Assembly: GCF_014647635.1 (NCBI RefSeq)
Contig: NZ_BMPO01000009.1
Coordinates: 62,001 to 126,000, forward strand
Source: Pseudomonas matsuisoli
GTDB taxonomy: Bacteria; Pseudomonadota; Gammaproteobacteria; Pseudomonadales; Pseudomonadaceae
Length of the DNA stretch: 64,000 nt
Reading direction: 5' to 3'
Below are positions 32,499 through 41,523 of the stretch, in pieces. Under the pieces are notes generated by a model. The model worked only from the letters and a program-made list of their open reading frames with translations. It ran no database searches and was not told where the DNA came from. Made by a program: the position numbers and the translations under genes. Every line of letters begins with the position of its first letter. Within the stretch, counting starts at the first letter, position 1.

Positions 32499-33830
32499 TC
32501 AGGTGCGAGCCGGTGCTTCAGTGACTGGTGTCTCCGGCGGCGTTGCAGCCGCTACCGCAGGACCTTCGGCCAGACCTTTCTGCAAGGCTTTCTCGTCCAG
32601 CTGACCGCACCACTTGGCAACCACGATGGTGGCAACGCCGTTGCCGACAAGGTTGGTCAGTGCGCGCGCTTCCGACATAAAGCGGTCGATACCCAGGATC
32701 AGCGCCAGACCAGCAACCGGCAGATGGCCAACGGCAGACAGCGTAGCCGCCAGCACGATGAAGCCGCTACCCGTGACGCCAGCAGCACCCTTGGACGCAA
32801 TCAGCAGAACCAGCAGCAGTGTGATCTGGTGGGTAATGTCCATTGGCGTGTCGGTGGCCTGGGCGATGAACACCGCAGCCATCGTCAGGTAGATGGAAGT
32901 ACCGTCCAGGTTGAACGAGTAGCCAGTGGGGATAACCAGACCGACGACAGACTTCTGCGCACCCAGCTTTTGCATCTTGTCGATCATGCGTGGCAGCGCG
33001 GTCTCCGAAGACGACGTACCCAGAACGATCAGCAGTTCTTCGCGGATGAACTTGATGAACTTGATGATGCTGAAGCCGTGGGCGCGCGCGATACCGCCAA
33101 GCACCACGAGCACGAACAGTACGCAGGTCACGTAGAAGCAGATCATCAGCTGGCCGAGCTGGACCAGCGAACCTACGCCGTACTTACCAATGGTAAAGGC
33201 CATCGCGCCCATCGCGCCGAGCGGAGCGACCTTCATTACGACGCCGATAATGTTGAACATCACCTGCGAAACACGCTCGATGAACTCGAACACCGGACGA
33301 CCGTAGTCACCCAGGCGATGCAGCGCGTAACCGAACAGTACCGAGAAGAACAGCACCTGCAGAATGTCACCATTGGCGAAGGCGCCGACGACGGTGCCTG
33401 GAATGACGTTCATCAGGAAGTCGATGGTGCTTTGCTTCTCACCGGCAGCGGCATAGGCCGCGATGCCCGATGCATCGAGCGTGCTGGCGTCGACATGCAT
33501 ACCCGCACCTGGCTGGACGATGTTGACGACCACGAGCCCAATGACGAGCGCGACGGTGGAAACGATCTCGAAATACAGCAACGCATAACCGCCGGTCTTG
33601 CCGACCGCTTTCATGCTTTGCATGCCCGCGATACCGGTAACGACCGTACAGAAGATGATAGGCGCGATGACCATCTTGATCAGCTTGATGAAACCATCGC
33701 CCAGCGGTTTCAGCGCCGCGCCGGTTTCAGGGTAGAAGTGGCCGATCAGGACACCAATGACGATCGCAAAGAGAACCTGAACGTACAGGATCTTGTAGAA
33801 CGGTTGGCGAATGGGGGCTTCAGCGGACAT
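32499..33830 (-). CDS. dctA: C4-dicarboxylate/proton symporter DctA
   Basis: 443 residues from the ATG at 33828-33830 (GAGG ahead). It begins [20 protein letters not shown] and has the dicarboxylate/amino-acid:cation symporter fold: serine-rich [19 protein letters not shown], helix-breaking [17 protein letters not shown], and [27 protein letters not shown]. These match DctA, which imports succinate, fumarate and malate. That fits with the large TCA gene set here. The tail is Ala/Pro/Thr rich. Confidence 0.93.
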   Translation of the reverse strand: MSAEAPIRQPFYKILYVQVLFAIVIGVLIGHFYPETGAALKPLGDGFIKLIKMVIAPIIFCTVVTGIAGMQSMKAVGKTGGYALLYFEIVSTVALVIGLVVVNIVQPGAGMHVDASTLDASGIAAYAAAGEKQSTIDFLMNVIPGTVVGAFANGDILQVLFFSVLFGYALHRLGDYGRPVFEFIERVSQVMFNIIGVVMKVAPLGAMGAMAFTIGKYGVGSLVQLGQLMICFYVTCVLFVLVVLGGIARAHGFSIIKFIKFIREELLIVLGTSSSETALPRMIDKMQKLGAQKSVVGLVIPTGYSFNLDGTSIYLTMAAVFIAQATDTPMDITHQITLLLVLLIASKGAAGVTGSGFIVLAATLSAVGHLPVAGLALILGIDRFMSEARALTNLVGNGVATIVVAKWCGQLDEKALQKGLAEGPAVAAATPPETPVTEAPART

Positions 33831-34215
33831 GGCAGAACCTCGATGGTGCGTGCGCTCGAATCCTTCGTACACACATGACCTGAATGCTTACACCTTCCTG
33901 CTCTGGAAGGATTTGTTTTATCCCAACGGGTGGCGTCGGTCTGAAGGTGTAGATAGCAAACGCTGTGCCCAACTTGGGAAATCGCGTCGAGAGCCCTATT
34001 TACGGGCGCCCCAGCTCATTCGCTTATGCGGTGGATACGTGACCAATGGCGATTCCCCGCCACTGCCATAAGTGCCGCTTACTCCTGGCGGCGGAAATCC
34101 GCCTTACCCATTACGCGTTGCCTATTGCCTCCTGGTGGCTGACACGGCAACGCCCGCATCCCGTACAAACGCAGCCAACAGCCCCTCTGCGTCGCATTGA
34201 CGGATTGACAAACGA

Positions 34216-34231
34216 ACACAACATATAGTGG
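34216..34231. promoter_or_regulatory. NrdR-like box (single, strong)
   Basis: ACACAACATATAGTGG matches 14 of 16 positions of the published NrdR consensus acaCwAtATaTwGtgt. No partner box is seen 31-32 bp away on either side. Confidence 0.55.
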
Positions 34232-34349
34232 TAGGGGCTGCGCCAAACTTTCATATTCATTCGCTAAAAAGGCACGACGAACGGCCTATCTCGGTGGATG
34301 CCAGAAAGCGCGCCCGCTACAGCGAAGTACACAAAGGTAACCCACAGAC

Positions 34350-34358
34350 TTATCCACA
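34350..34358 (+). promoter_or_regulatory. DnaA box
   Basis: TTATCCACA is an exact DnaA box. DnaA is known to bind upstream of nrdAB in E. coli, so the position, about 450 bases before nrdA, is meaningful, though a single 9-mer can occur by chance. Confidence 0.55.
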
Positions 34359-34396
34359 AGCCGACCGGGTTTCGACACCTTGCCACTGATCGGAAC

Positions 34397-34444
34397 AACC
34401 ACTATCTTGTAGCGCCATCGGGAAACGCCAACTACATATGGTGT
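34397..34444. promoter_or_regulatory. Paired NrdR-like boxes
   Basis: AACCACTATCTTGTAG (34397-34412, 10/16 to consensus) and CAACTACATATGGTGT (34429-34444, 12/16) start exactly 32 bp apart, the three-turn spacing typical of NrdR box pairs. Neither box alone is perfect; the spacing is what supports the call. Confidence 0.5.
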
Positions 34445-34803
34445 CTCTAGCAAAATTTCACCCATAGTGAACTTGACGCGCCATAAGCTATCAACAGGCC
34501 GTTGGGCAAGTGGTTTTGGGCATTTTTTGTATAGAAAGCCGTTATTTTCAGGCCGGTTTCGCGTCATGTGCGCGTACATGCGTAACCGGTGAGGCAATTT
34601 TACGTCGTTCTTCGTAAACACTAGGGGTTGTGTTCGACTGATCTGACGTACATAGCCATAGCAATCCATAGACGTCGATATCCGGCGTCCGCCGTACCGA
34701 TTAACGCGTGTTGGCCAGACGGCAGTACGCGGCAATGAATTTTTGAAATGAACAGGGGCGTCACAAGCGCCCTGCCTCTATTTGGAACGTGGAGAACCTC
34801 CTC

Positions 34804-37713
34804 ATGCAGACAGACACCACTCGCGAAAACCCGCAGGCCGGAGCGCCAAGGTCCGCCGACAACGGCCTCGACCTGAACGCCACCGCCCCAGGGCAGCTGC
34901 GTGTGATCAAACGCAACGGCACCGTCGTCGCCTACACCGATGACAAGATCACCGTTGCGATCACCAAGGCGTTCCTCGCAGTGGAAGGCGGCAATGCCGC
35001 CGCGTCGTCGCGTATCCACGACACCGTTCGCCGCCTGACTGAACAAGTCACCGCGACCTTCAAGCGCCGCATGCCTTCCGGCGGCACTATTCACATCGAA
35101 GAAATCCAGGATCAGGTCGAACTGGCCCTGATGCGTGCCGGCGAGCAGAAAGTCGCTCGTGACTACGTCATCTACCGTGAAGCACAGACCGCCAAGCGCA
35201 AGCAGGAAAACAGCGGCAGCGACATCGCCCAACCGCACCCGACCATTCGCGTCACCAAGGCCGACGGCAGCACCCAGCCGCTGGACATGGGCCGCCTGCA
35301 AACCATCATTTCCGAAGCCTGCGAAGGTCTGGCGGAAGTCGACGGCGCGCTGATCGAGCGTGAAACCCTGAAGAACCTGTACGACGGCGTCGCCGAGAAG
35401 GACGTCAACACCGCTCTGGTGATGACCGCCCGTACGCTCGTCGAGCGCGAGCCGAACTACAGCCAGGTGACTGCCCGCCTGCTGATGGACACCCTGCGCG
35501 CCGAAGCTCTGAGCTTCCTTGGCGTGGCCGAATCCGCCACTCACCACGAAATGGCCGATCTGTACGGTAAGGCCCTGCTCGCCTACGTCGAAAAAGGCTC
35601 CGAGTTCGAACTGATCGACTCCAAGCTCAAAGGCTACGACCTGAACCGCCTGGGCGCTGCGCTGAACCACGAGCGCGACCAGCAGTTCACCTACCTCGGC
35701 CTGCAAACCCTGTACGACCGCTACTTCATCCACAAGGATGGTGTGCGTTTCGAACTGCCGCAGATCTTCTTCATGCGCGTTGCCATGGGCCTCGCCATCG
35801 AAGAGAAGTCGGACCGCGAAGCTCGCGCGATCGAGTTCTACAACCTGCTCTCCTCGTTCGACTACATGTCGTCCACCCCGACGCTGTTCAACGCCGGCAC
35901 CCTGCGTCCGCAGCTGTCCTCGTGCTACCTGACCACCGTTCCGGACGACCTGTCAGGCATCTACGGCGCGATCCACGATAACGCCATGCTTTCCAAGTTC
36001 GCCGGTGGCCTGGGCAACGACTGGACTCCAGTCCGTGCGCTCGGCTCTTACATCAAGGGCACCAACGGCAAATCCCAGGGCGTCGTCCCATTCCTGAAAG
36101 TGGTCAACGACACCGCCGTTGCCGTGAACCAGGGTGGCAAGCGCAAGGGCGCCGTTTGCGCGTACCTCGAAACCTGGCACATGGACATCGAAGAGTTCAT
36201 CGAGCTGCGCAAGAACACCGGTGACGACCGTCGCCGTACCCACGACATGAACACCGCGAACTGGATTCCGGACCTGTTCATGAAGCGCGTCTTCGATGAC
36301 GGCCAGTGGACCCTGTTCTCGCCTTCCGACGTACCGGATCTGCACGACCTCACCGGCCGCGCCTTCGAAGAGCGCTACGAGTACTACGAAGAGCTGACCA
36401 AGTACGGCAAGATCAAGCTGTTCAAGACCCTGCCGGCCAAAGACCTGTGGCGCAAGATGCTCTCGATGCTGTTCGAGACCGGCCACCCATGGCTGACCTT
36501 CAAGGACCCATGCAACCTGCGTAGCCCGCAGCAGCACGTGGGCGTGGTTCACAGCTCCAACCTGTGCACCGAGATCACCTTGAACACCAACAAGGACGAG
36601 ATCGCGGTCTGCAACCTGGGTTCGGTGAACCTGGTGAACCACATCGTCGACGGCAAACTGGATCTGGCCAAGCTCGAGAAGACCGTCCGCACCGCTGTGC
36701 GCATGCTCGATAACGTCATCGACATCAACTACTACAGCGTGCCGCAGGCGAAGAACTCCAACTTCAAGCACCGTCCGGTCGGCCTCGGCCTGATGGGCTT
36801 CCAGGACGCCCTGTACCTGCAGCACATCGCCTACGGTTCCGATGCCGCCATCGACTTCGCCGACAAGTCCATGGAAGCCATCAGCTACTTCGCCATCCAG
36901 GCCTCCTGTGACCTGGCCGACGAGCGCGGCGCGTACTCCACGTTCGAAGGCTCCCTGTGGAGCAAAGGCATCCTGCCGCTGGATTCCCAGCAGATCCTCA
37001 TCGAGGCCCGTGGCCAGAAGTACATCGATGTCGACCTCACCGAATCCCTCGACTGGGCACCGATCCGCGAACGCGTCAAAGGCGGCATCCGTAACTCGAA
37101 CATCATGGCCATCGCGCCGACCGCGACCATCGCCAACATCACCGGCGTATCGCAGTCCATCGAGCCGACCTACCAGAACCTGTACGTGAAATCGAACCTC
37201 TCGGGCGAATTCACCGTGATCAATCCCTACCTCGTTCGCGACCTCAAAGCCCGCGACCTGTGGGACCCGGTCATGGTCAACGACCTCAAGTACTACGACG
37301 GTTCCGTACAGCAGATCGAGCGCATCCCGCAGGACCTCAAGGACCTCTACGCCACCGCGTTCGAAGTCGAGACCAAATGGATCGTCGATGCCGCCAGCCG
37401 CCGCCAGAAGTGGATTGACCAAGCGCAGTCGCTGAACCTCTACATCGCCGGCGCCTCGGGCAAGAAGCTCGACGTGACCTACCGCATGGCCTGGTACCGT
37501 GGCCTGAAAACCACCTACTACCTCCGTGCCCTGGCCGCGACCAGCACCGAGAAGTCCACCATCAACACCGGCAAGCTCAACGCGGTTTCCAGTGGCAGTG
37601 GCAACGAAGGCCGTCAGGCCGCACCGGCCCCGGTCGAAGCGGCCGAGCCGAAGCCGGCACCAGTGCCCCTGGCGTGCTCCATCGACAACCCCGACTGCGA
37701 AGCCTGCCAGTAA
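34804..37713 (+). CDS. nrdA: Ribonucleoside-diphosphate reductase class Ia, alpha subunit
   Basis: 969 residues from the ATG (MQTDTTRENPQ), with GGAG nine bases ahead. Two ATP-cone domains stand at the N-terminus (IKRNGTVVAYTDDKITVAI at about 36-55 and VTKADGSTQPLDMGRLQTII at about 153-172), as in P. aeruginosa NrdA. The barrel has LSSCYLTTVPDD, the catalytic NLCTEITLNTNKDE, and a C-terminal tail ending PDCEACQ with the shuttle cysteines. It reduces NDPs to dNDPs with NrdB. The C-terminal linker is Pro/Ala rich. Confidence 0.96.
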   Translation: MQTDTTRENPQAGAPRSADNGLDLNATAPGQLRVIKRNGTVVAYTDDKITVAITKAFLAVEGGNAAASSRIHDTVRRLTEQVTATFKRRMPSGGTIHIEEIQDQVELALMRAGEQKVARDYVIYREAQTAKRKQENSGSDIAQPHPTIRVTKADGSTQPLDMGRLQTIISEACEGLAEVDGALIERETLKNLYDGVAEKDVNTALVMTARTLVEREPNYSQVTARLLMDTLRAEALSFLGVAESATHHEMADLYGKALLAYVEKGSEFELIDSKLKGYDLNRLGAALNHERDQQFTYLGLQTLYDRYFIHKDGVRFELPQIFFMRVAMGLAIEEKSDREARAIEFYNLLSSFDYMSSTPTLFNAGTLRPQLSSCYLTTVPDDLSGIYGAIHDNAMLSKFAGGLGNDWTPVRALGSYIKGTNGKSQGVVPFLKVVNDTAVAVNQGGKRKGAVCAYLETWHMDIEEFIELRKNTGDDRRRTHDMNTANWIPDLFMKRVFDDGQWTLFSPSDVPDLHDLTGRAFEERYEYYEELTKYGKIKLFKTLPAKDLWRKMLSMLFETGHPWLTFKDPCNLRSPQQHVGVVHSSNLCTEITLNTNKDEIAVCNLGSVNLVNHIVDGKLDLAKLEKTVRTAVRMLDNVIDINYYSVPQAKNSNFKHRPVGLGLMGFQDALYLQHIAYGSDAAIDFADKSMEAISYFAIQASCDLADERGAYSTFEGSLWSKGILPLDSQQILIEARGQKYIDVDLTESLDWAPIRERVKGGIRNSNIMAIAPTATIANITGVSQSIEPTYQNLYVKSNLSGEFTVINPYLVRDLKARDLWDPVMVNDLKYYDGSVQQIERIPQDLKDLYATAFEVETKWIVDAASRRQKWIDQAQSLNLYIAGASGKKLDVTYRMAWYRGLKTTYYLRALAATSTEKSTINTGKLNAVSSGSGNEGRQAAPAPVEAAEPKPAPVPLACSIDNPDCEACQ

Positions 37714-38179
37714 GTAGTTAGGCAGGACGCGAGAATCCGGACCGCGTTCGCGTCGTTGCCCGACGGAGCGGCCCCCATCACGTACTCAAGTACGCTCAGG
37801 GGCTCCGCTCCGCCAGGCGCCTAGCGACCACTCGCCCGGCTTCACGCTCAGTCATAGCAACCCCTGTAGGAGCCAGCTTGCTGGCGATTGCTTCGCTCTT
37901 CTGTAGGAGCCCACTTGTGGGCGATCGCTCTTGCTTCTGCCCTCGCTCCTACCACTAAAACGAAACACCCGAACCACCTAAAACGCACCACCCCGCGACC
38001 CACTGGCTCTACGCCCCGTCGCCCACATTCGAACCACCCCCGGCCGCATCACCGCCGGGCTCCGCGAAGACCGGCCAACTGCCCTCCTCGCCACCATGAT
38101 TAGCTTTTTTGCGTGCAACACCAACGCAACCAACATTCACGACCGGCCACACCGCCGGCCCCGACCAGGAGACCTCACC
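37714..38179 (+). other. nrdA-nrdB spacer
   Basis: 466 bases without a supported gene separate the two reductase subunit genes. It contains a REP pair (37865-37928) and several short inverted repeats such as ACTCAAGTACGCTCAGGGGC around 37785. nrdB has its own good ribosome site. Whether transcription runs through, or nrdB has an internal promoter, is not visible. Confidence 0.6.
37865..37928. repeat. Two REP units in direct orientation
   Basis: TGTAGGAGCCAGCTTGCTGG (type of 25.5 kb) is followed 32 bases later by TGTAGGAGCCCACTTGTGGG (type of 29.9 kb), both on the plus strand. Two different REP flavours are therefore side by side in direct orientation. Confidence 0.85.
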
Positions 38180-39433
38180 ATGCTGAGCTGGGACGAATTC
38201 GACGCACCTGAAGAAGGCACCACCCCCGTCGCGCCACAAAAAGCCGCGCCACAGGCCGCTGCCGGCAACTTCGACAAACTCGACCACGAAGCCGCCAGCG
38301 CCGTGCAGGAAGCCCGTGCCGTCGACGCCAGCGACTCCTCCGCCGTTGCTCGTGCCAAAGCCGCGTTGAACGACCTCGACATCCAGGAAGGCCTGGATGA
38401 CCTTGAAGGCTCCGCCGCCCGCGTACACGTCGGCGACAAGCAGATGATCAACGCCCGCGCCGACCTCAACCAGCTCGTACCCTTCAAGTACGACTGGGCC
38501 TGGCAGAAATATCTGGATGGTTGCGCCAACCACTGGATGCCGCAGGAAGTGAACATGAACGCCGACATTGCTCTGTGGAAGAGCAAAGACGGCCTCAGCG
38601 AAGACGAGCGCCGCATCGTCATGCGCAATCTCGGCTTCTTCTCCACCGCCGACAGCCTCGTCGCCAACAACCTGGTCCTGGCCGTCTACCGCCTGATCAC
38701 CAACCCCGAGTGCCGCCAGTACATCCTGCGTCAGGCGTTCGAAGAAGCGATCCACACCCACGCCTACCAGTACTGCATCGAATCGCTGGGCATGGACGAA
38801 GGCGAGATCTTCAACATGTACCACGAGATCCCGAGCGTCGCGAAGAAAGCCTCCTGGGGCCTCAAGTACACCCGCTCGATCTCCGACCCGGAATTCAAGA
38901 CCGGCACCCCGGACACCGACCGCCAGTTCCTGCGCAACCTCATCGCCTACTACTGCGTACTCGAAGGCATCTTCTTCTACTGCGGCTTCACCCAGATCCT
39001 CTCCATGGGCCGCCGCAACAAGATGACCGGCACCGCCGAGCAGTTCCAATACATCCTGCGCGACGAGTCCATGCACCTGAACTTCGGCATCGACGTGATC
39101 AACCAGATCAAGATCGAAAACCCACACCTGTGGGACGCCGACATGAAAGACGAAGCGACCCAGATGATCCTCCAGGGCACGCAGCTCGAAATTGAATACG
39201 CCCGCGACACCATGCCCCGCGGCGTCCTCGGCATGAACGCCGCGATGATGGAGGACTACCTCAAATTCATCGCCAATCGCCGCCTCACCCAGATCGGCCT
39301 GAAAGAAGAATACCCAGGCACCGCCAACCCATTCCCATGGATGAGCGAAATCATGGACTTGAAGAAAGAGAAGAACTTCTTCGAGACGCGGGTTATTGAG
39401 TACCAGACTGGTGGGGCTTTGAGCTGGGATTAA
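38180..39433 (+). CDS. nrdB: Ribonucleoside-diphosphate reductase class Ia, beta subunit
   Basis: 417 residues from the ATG at 38180 (AGGAG ahead; starts [16 protein letters not shown]). Diiron ligands are in [17 protein letters not shown] and [11 protein letters not shown], with an additional carboxylate in the helix before. It houses the tyrosyl radical needed by NrdA. The first ~75 residues are an acidic, Ala-rich extension before the conserved core, as in other Pseudomonas NrdB. A terminator follows and then an unrelated AT-rich gene. Confidence 0.95.
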   Translation: MLSWDEFDAPEEGTTPVAPQKAAPQAAAGNFDKLDHEAASAVQEARAVDASDSSAVARAKAALNDLDIQEGLDDLEGSAARVHVGDKQMINARADLNQLVPFKYDWAWQKYLDGCANHWMPQEVNMNADIALWKSKDGLSEDERRIVMRNLGFFSTADSLVANNLVLAVYRLITNPECRQYILRQAFEEAIHTHAYQYCIESLGMDEGEIFNMYHEIPSVAKKASWGLKYTRSISDPEFKTGTPDTDRQFLRNLIAYYCVLEGIFFYCGFTQILSMGRRNKMTGTAEQFQYILRDESMHLNFGIDVINQIKIENPHLWDADMKDEATQMILQGTQLEIEYARDTMPRGVLGMNAAMMEDYLKFIANRRLTQIGLKEEYPGTANPFPWMSEIMDLKKEKNFFETRVIEYQTGGALSWD

Positions 39434-39452
39434 TAATTACGAGCCAATAATT

Positions 39453-39479
39453 AAGCCCCGTTTAAACGGGGCTTTTTTT
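39453..39479 (+). terminator. Terminator of nrdB
   Basis: AAGCCCCGTTT and AAACGGGGCTT form an 11-bp stem with no spacer bases, followed by TTTTT. The next gene starts only 13 bases later. Confidence 0.9.
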
Positions 39480-39491
39480 GAGAGAAGTCAT

Positions 39492-41240
39492 ATGAAGTAC
39501 AACGATGTTATGATTTCAAACGTTTTCATGGAAAGAAGCAAGTTTGTCGTAGTAGGCCTAACTGGGAGAACTGGCTCCGGATGCACTACAGCTGCAAGTA
39601 TTTTAGAGAGCGGTGAGACCCGACTTCCCAGCCTAGATGAAATAAAATACAAAGGTAAGCCATTTTACGACTCCCTTGACCAAAATCGGTACGAGATTCT
39701 AAAAAGATACCGAGAAAAGAATAACCATAAATTCATAGCTATAAAAGTTAGCGACCTAATATCTGCATACATCTTAGATTTATCTACCGAAGAAGCTTTC
39801 GACTTTATCAAATGCGCTAGCAGAAAAGCTATTGATGAAGATAAATTAGATAAAGTCTTGACGCTTGGTGCTTTGAGTCAAAATCGACTTAATCGTCAGT
39901 TTAAGGGTTTAAGCCAAAAACTCTTAAACCACAATCTAGAGCTAAACCCTACAGAACCAGAAAAGAAAAACTTTATACGATTTCTTACGTTAATCCGAAA
40001 GTTTACCAGGGATTTCAAGAAAGAACTTCAAGAAATAAACAACGACCTATATGTATCCGCATATCAAGCAGCGGGAAACTCGATAAGGAAAGTTGGCCGA
40101 GTTTCAAAGAACGCAGAATCCGAACAAGCGAACCCAGACAGTGTTTTTCACCTACCTGAAACTATAAATAGAGTCATAAAAATCCTGCGAAAAACTCAGG
40201 ATCGCACCCTTGTTGTCATTGATGCCATACGAAATCCCTACGAGGCTCGATACTTTAGAGACCGGTATTCAGCGTTTTATCTCGTATCTATAAATACACC
40301 TGACGAAGACCGAAAGACATACTTACAAGAAGTACATAAATTTTCACATCAAGAGCTGCTTGATCTGGACCGTCACGAGTCCGGAAAAGACAAATCAAAA
40401 CATTCTGAATTCATCAAACAAAATGTAAAGCAGTGTATTCAGGCGTCGGACATTCATATATTCAACCCTAGGAATGAGCTGTCTAACCACAATATCCTTC
40501 GTGCACAGTTGACCTGGTATGTTGCGCTTATTATGCATCCAGGTCTTGTTACGCCGACGCCGATGGAAAGAGTCATGCAAATGGCTCATACCGCTAAGAG
40601 TAACTCTGGATGCATTTCTAGGCAGGTCGGAGCAGTAGTTACAGAAGCAGACTACTCCATCAAATCCATAGGATGGAATGATGTAGCACAAGGTCAGGTA
40701 CCCTGCAATCTACGTTCACTCGACGGACTCGCACACTCGTTCGACGAGATTACTTACAGTCAGTATGAAAGAACCAATTCAGAGTTTAGAGAACATGCCA
40801 ACAAGGAACTCATTAAGCTTAAAAGCTTAGAGTCAACCGCCGGGCGCCCTCTATCATATTGTTTTAAAGACATAAATAACTCGTTACCCAGCAACCAGTC
40901 AAAATCAGGAAACCAAGTTCACACTCGTGCGCTGCATGCAGAAGAAAATGCGTTTCTACAACTAGCAAAATTTGGGAGCACTGGTATTTCTGGAGGTAAA
41001 TTATTTACAACCGCAAGCCCTTGCGAATTATGCGCTAAAAAAGCATACCATCTAGGGATAAAGGAAATAATTTACATTGATCCGTACCCGGGGATTGCTA
41101 CCGAACATATCATCGCCGCCGGCATAAACCCTCCAAAGCTCATTCAATTCAAGGGAGCTGTAGGACGTGGATTTTATCAACTTTACGAAGCCCCTTTAGC
41201 TTATAAAGACGAACTCTACCTATTGCAGGAGGCCAACTAG
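39492..41240 (+). CDS. P-loop / deoxycytidylate deaminase antiphage protein (AvcD/DcdV-like)
   Basis: 582 residues, AT-rich unlike nrdB. The N-terminal P-loop kinase-like domain begins VVVGLTGRTGSGCTTAA (Walker-A-like 25-32, with Cys31 where Lys is usual). A helical, Lys-rich middle follows (about 100-340). The C-terminal dCMP/dCTP-deaminase domain (about 370-560) has SGCISRQVGAVV and zinc motifs HAE (His482, Glu484) and PCELC (Cys511, Cys514), so catalysis is expected. This layout is that of AvcD/DcdV, antiphage enzymes that deplete dC nucleotides during infection. The start has only GAGA ahead. A plain dCMP deaminase is unlikely given the length. Confidence 0.78.
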   Translation: MKYNDVMISNVFMERSKFVVVGLTGRTGSGCTTAASILESGETRLPSLDEIKYKGKPFYDSLDQNRYEILKRYREKNNHKFIAIKVSDLISAYILDLSTEEAFDFIKCASRKAIDEDKLDKVLTLGALSQNRLNRQFKGLSQKLLNHNLELNPTEPEKKNFIRFLTLIRKFTRDFKKELQEINNDLYVSAYQAAGNSIRKVGRVSKNAESEQANPDSVFHLPETINRVIKILRKTQDRTLVVIDAIRNPYEARYFRDRYSAFYLVSINTPDEDRKTYLQEVHKFSHQELLDLDRHESGKDKSKHSEFIKQNVKQCIQASDIHIFNPRNELSNHNILRAQLTWYVALIMHPGLVTPTPMERVMQMAHTAKSNSGCISRQVGAVVTEADYSIKSIGWNDVAQGQVPCNLRSLDGLAHSFDEITYSQYERTNSEFREHANKELIKLKSLESTAGRPLSYCFKDINNSLPSNQSKSGNQVHTRALHAEENAFLQLAKFGSTGISGGKLFTTASPCELCAKKAYHLGIKEIIYIDPYPGIATEHIIAAGINPPKLIQFKGAVGRGFYQLYEAPLAYKDELYLLQEAN

Positions 41241-41274
41241 CACTATTTAAACAAAACCTTACTTCTACAGCGAA

Positions 41275-41328
41275 GCGAGGTAGCCTGGATGAGGCGCTTG
41301 GAAAAGGCTTCGCCGTTTTCCATCCTAC
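41275..41328. repeat. Dispersed palindromic repeat, copy 1
   Basis: GCGAGGTAGCCTGGAT head, then TTGGAAAAGGCTTCGCCGTT and TTCCATCCTAC. The arms GGAAAAGGC and GCCGTTTTCC form a hairpin. Lies between the AvcD-like gene and the AT-rich membrane-protein gene. Confidence 0.8.
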
Positions 41329-41372
41329 GTTCGGCAACACGGAATGGTCGGCGGGCACGATGGCTTAATCTC

Positions 41373-41403
41373 TGTAGGGTGGATAACGCTTCGCTTATCC
41401 ACC
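41373..41403. repeat. Palindromic repeat of a related kind
   Basis: TGTAGGGTGGATAACGCTTC then GCTTATCCACC: GGTGGATAA-C-G pairs with C-TTATCCACC. A second hairpin family with the same general design (GTGG...CCAC arms) as the neighbouring repeats. Confidence 0.7.
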
Positions 41404-41523
41404 GAGCGACATAAGGAGATTCGACGAGTCTCTTGACCCACCTAATCTAAGCTAAAAAGGGCATTCTTATTCTCGTAAACAACCTACCATATTTAACAAC
41501 AACAGGATTGAGGAGTATCTTAA

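Larger units (their letters stand above)
33831..34803 (+). promoter_or_regulatory. 973-bp dctA-nrdA control region
   Basis: No convincing gene is present. Contents: the dctA promoter side on the left, one strong NrdR-like box at 34216, a consensus DnaA box at 34350, a pair of NrdR-like boxes at 34397 and 34429, and AT-richer sequence up to the nrdA start. The length and the number of sites suggest complex control of ribonucleotide reductase. The individual sites are listed separately. Confidence 0.6.

Noticed and set aside
34286-34735. 149-codon minus-strand frame within the dctA-nrdA gap
   Set aside because: It crosses the DnaA and NrdR-like sites, has unusual composition and no ribosome site or recognisable motif. 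The region reads better as control DNA.
35953-37422. 489-codon open frame opposite nrdA, and a 370-codon one at 34621-35733
   Set aside because: Both are antisense to the conserved nrdA coding sequence, with low-complexity Val/Gly/Asp-rich products typical of shadow frames.
38009-39127. 372-codon open frame opposite nrdB
   Set aside because: Shadow of nrdB, with no family motifs.
41149-41358. Frames giving GWKTAxPFP peptides, here and at 49250-49495
   Set aside because: The peptide is simply the translation of the dispersed palindromic repeat on the minus strand, so these are artefacts of the repeats.
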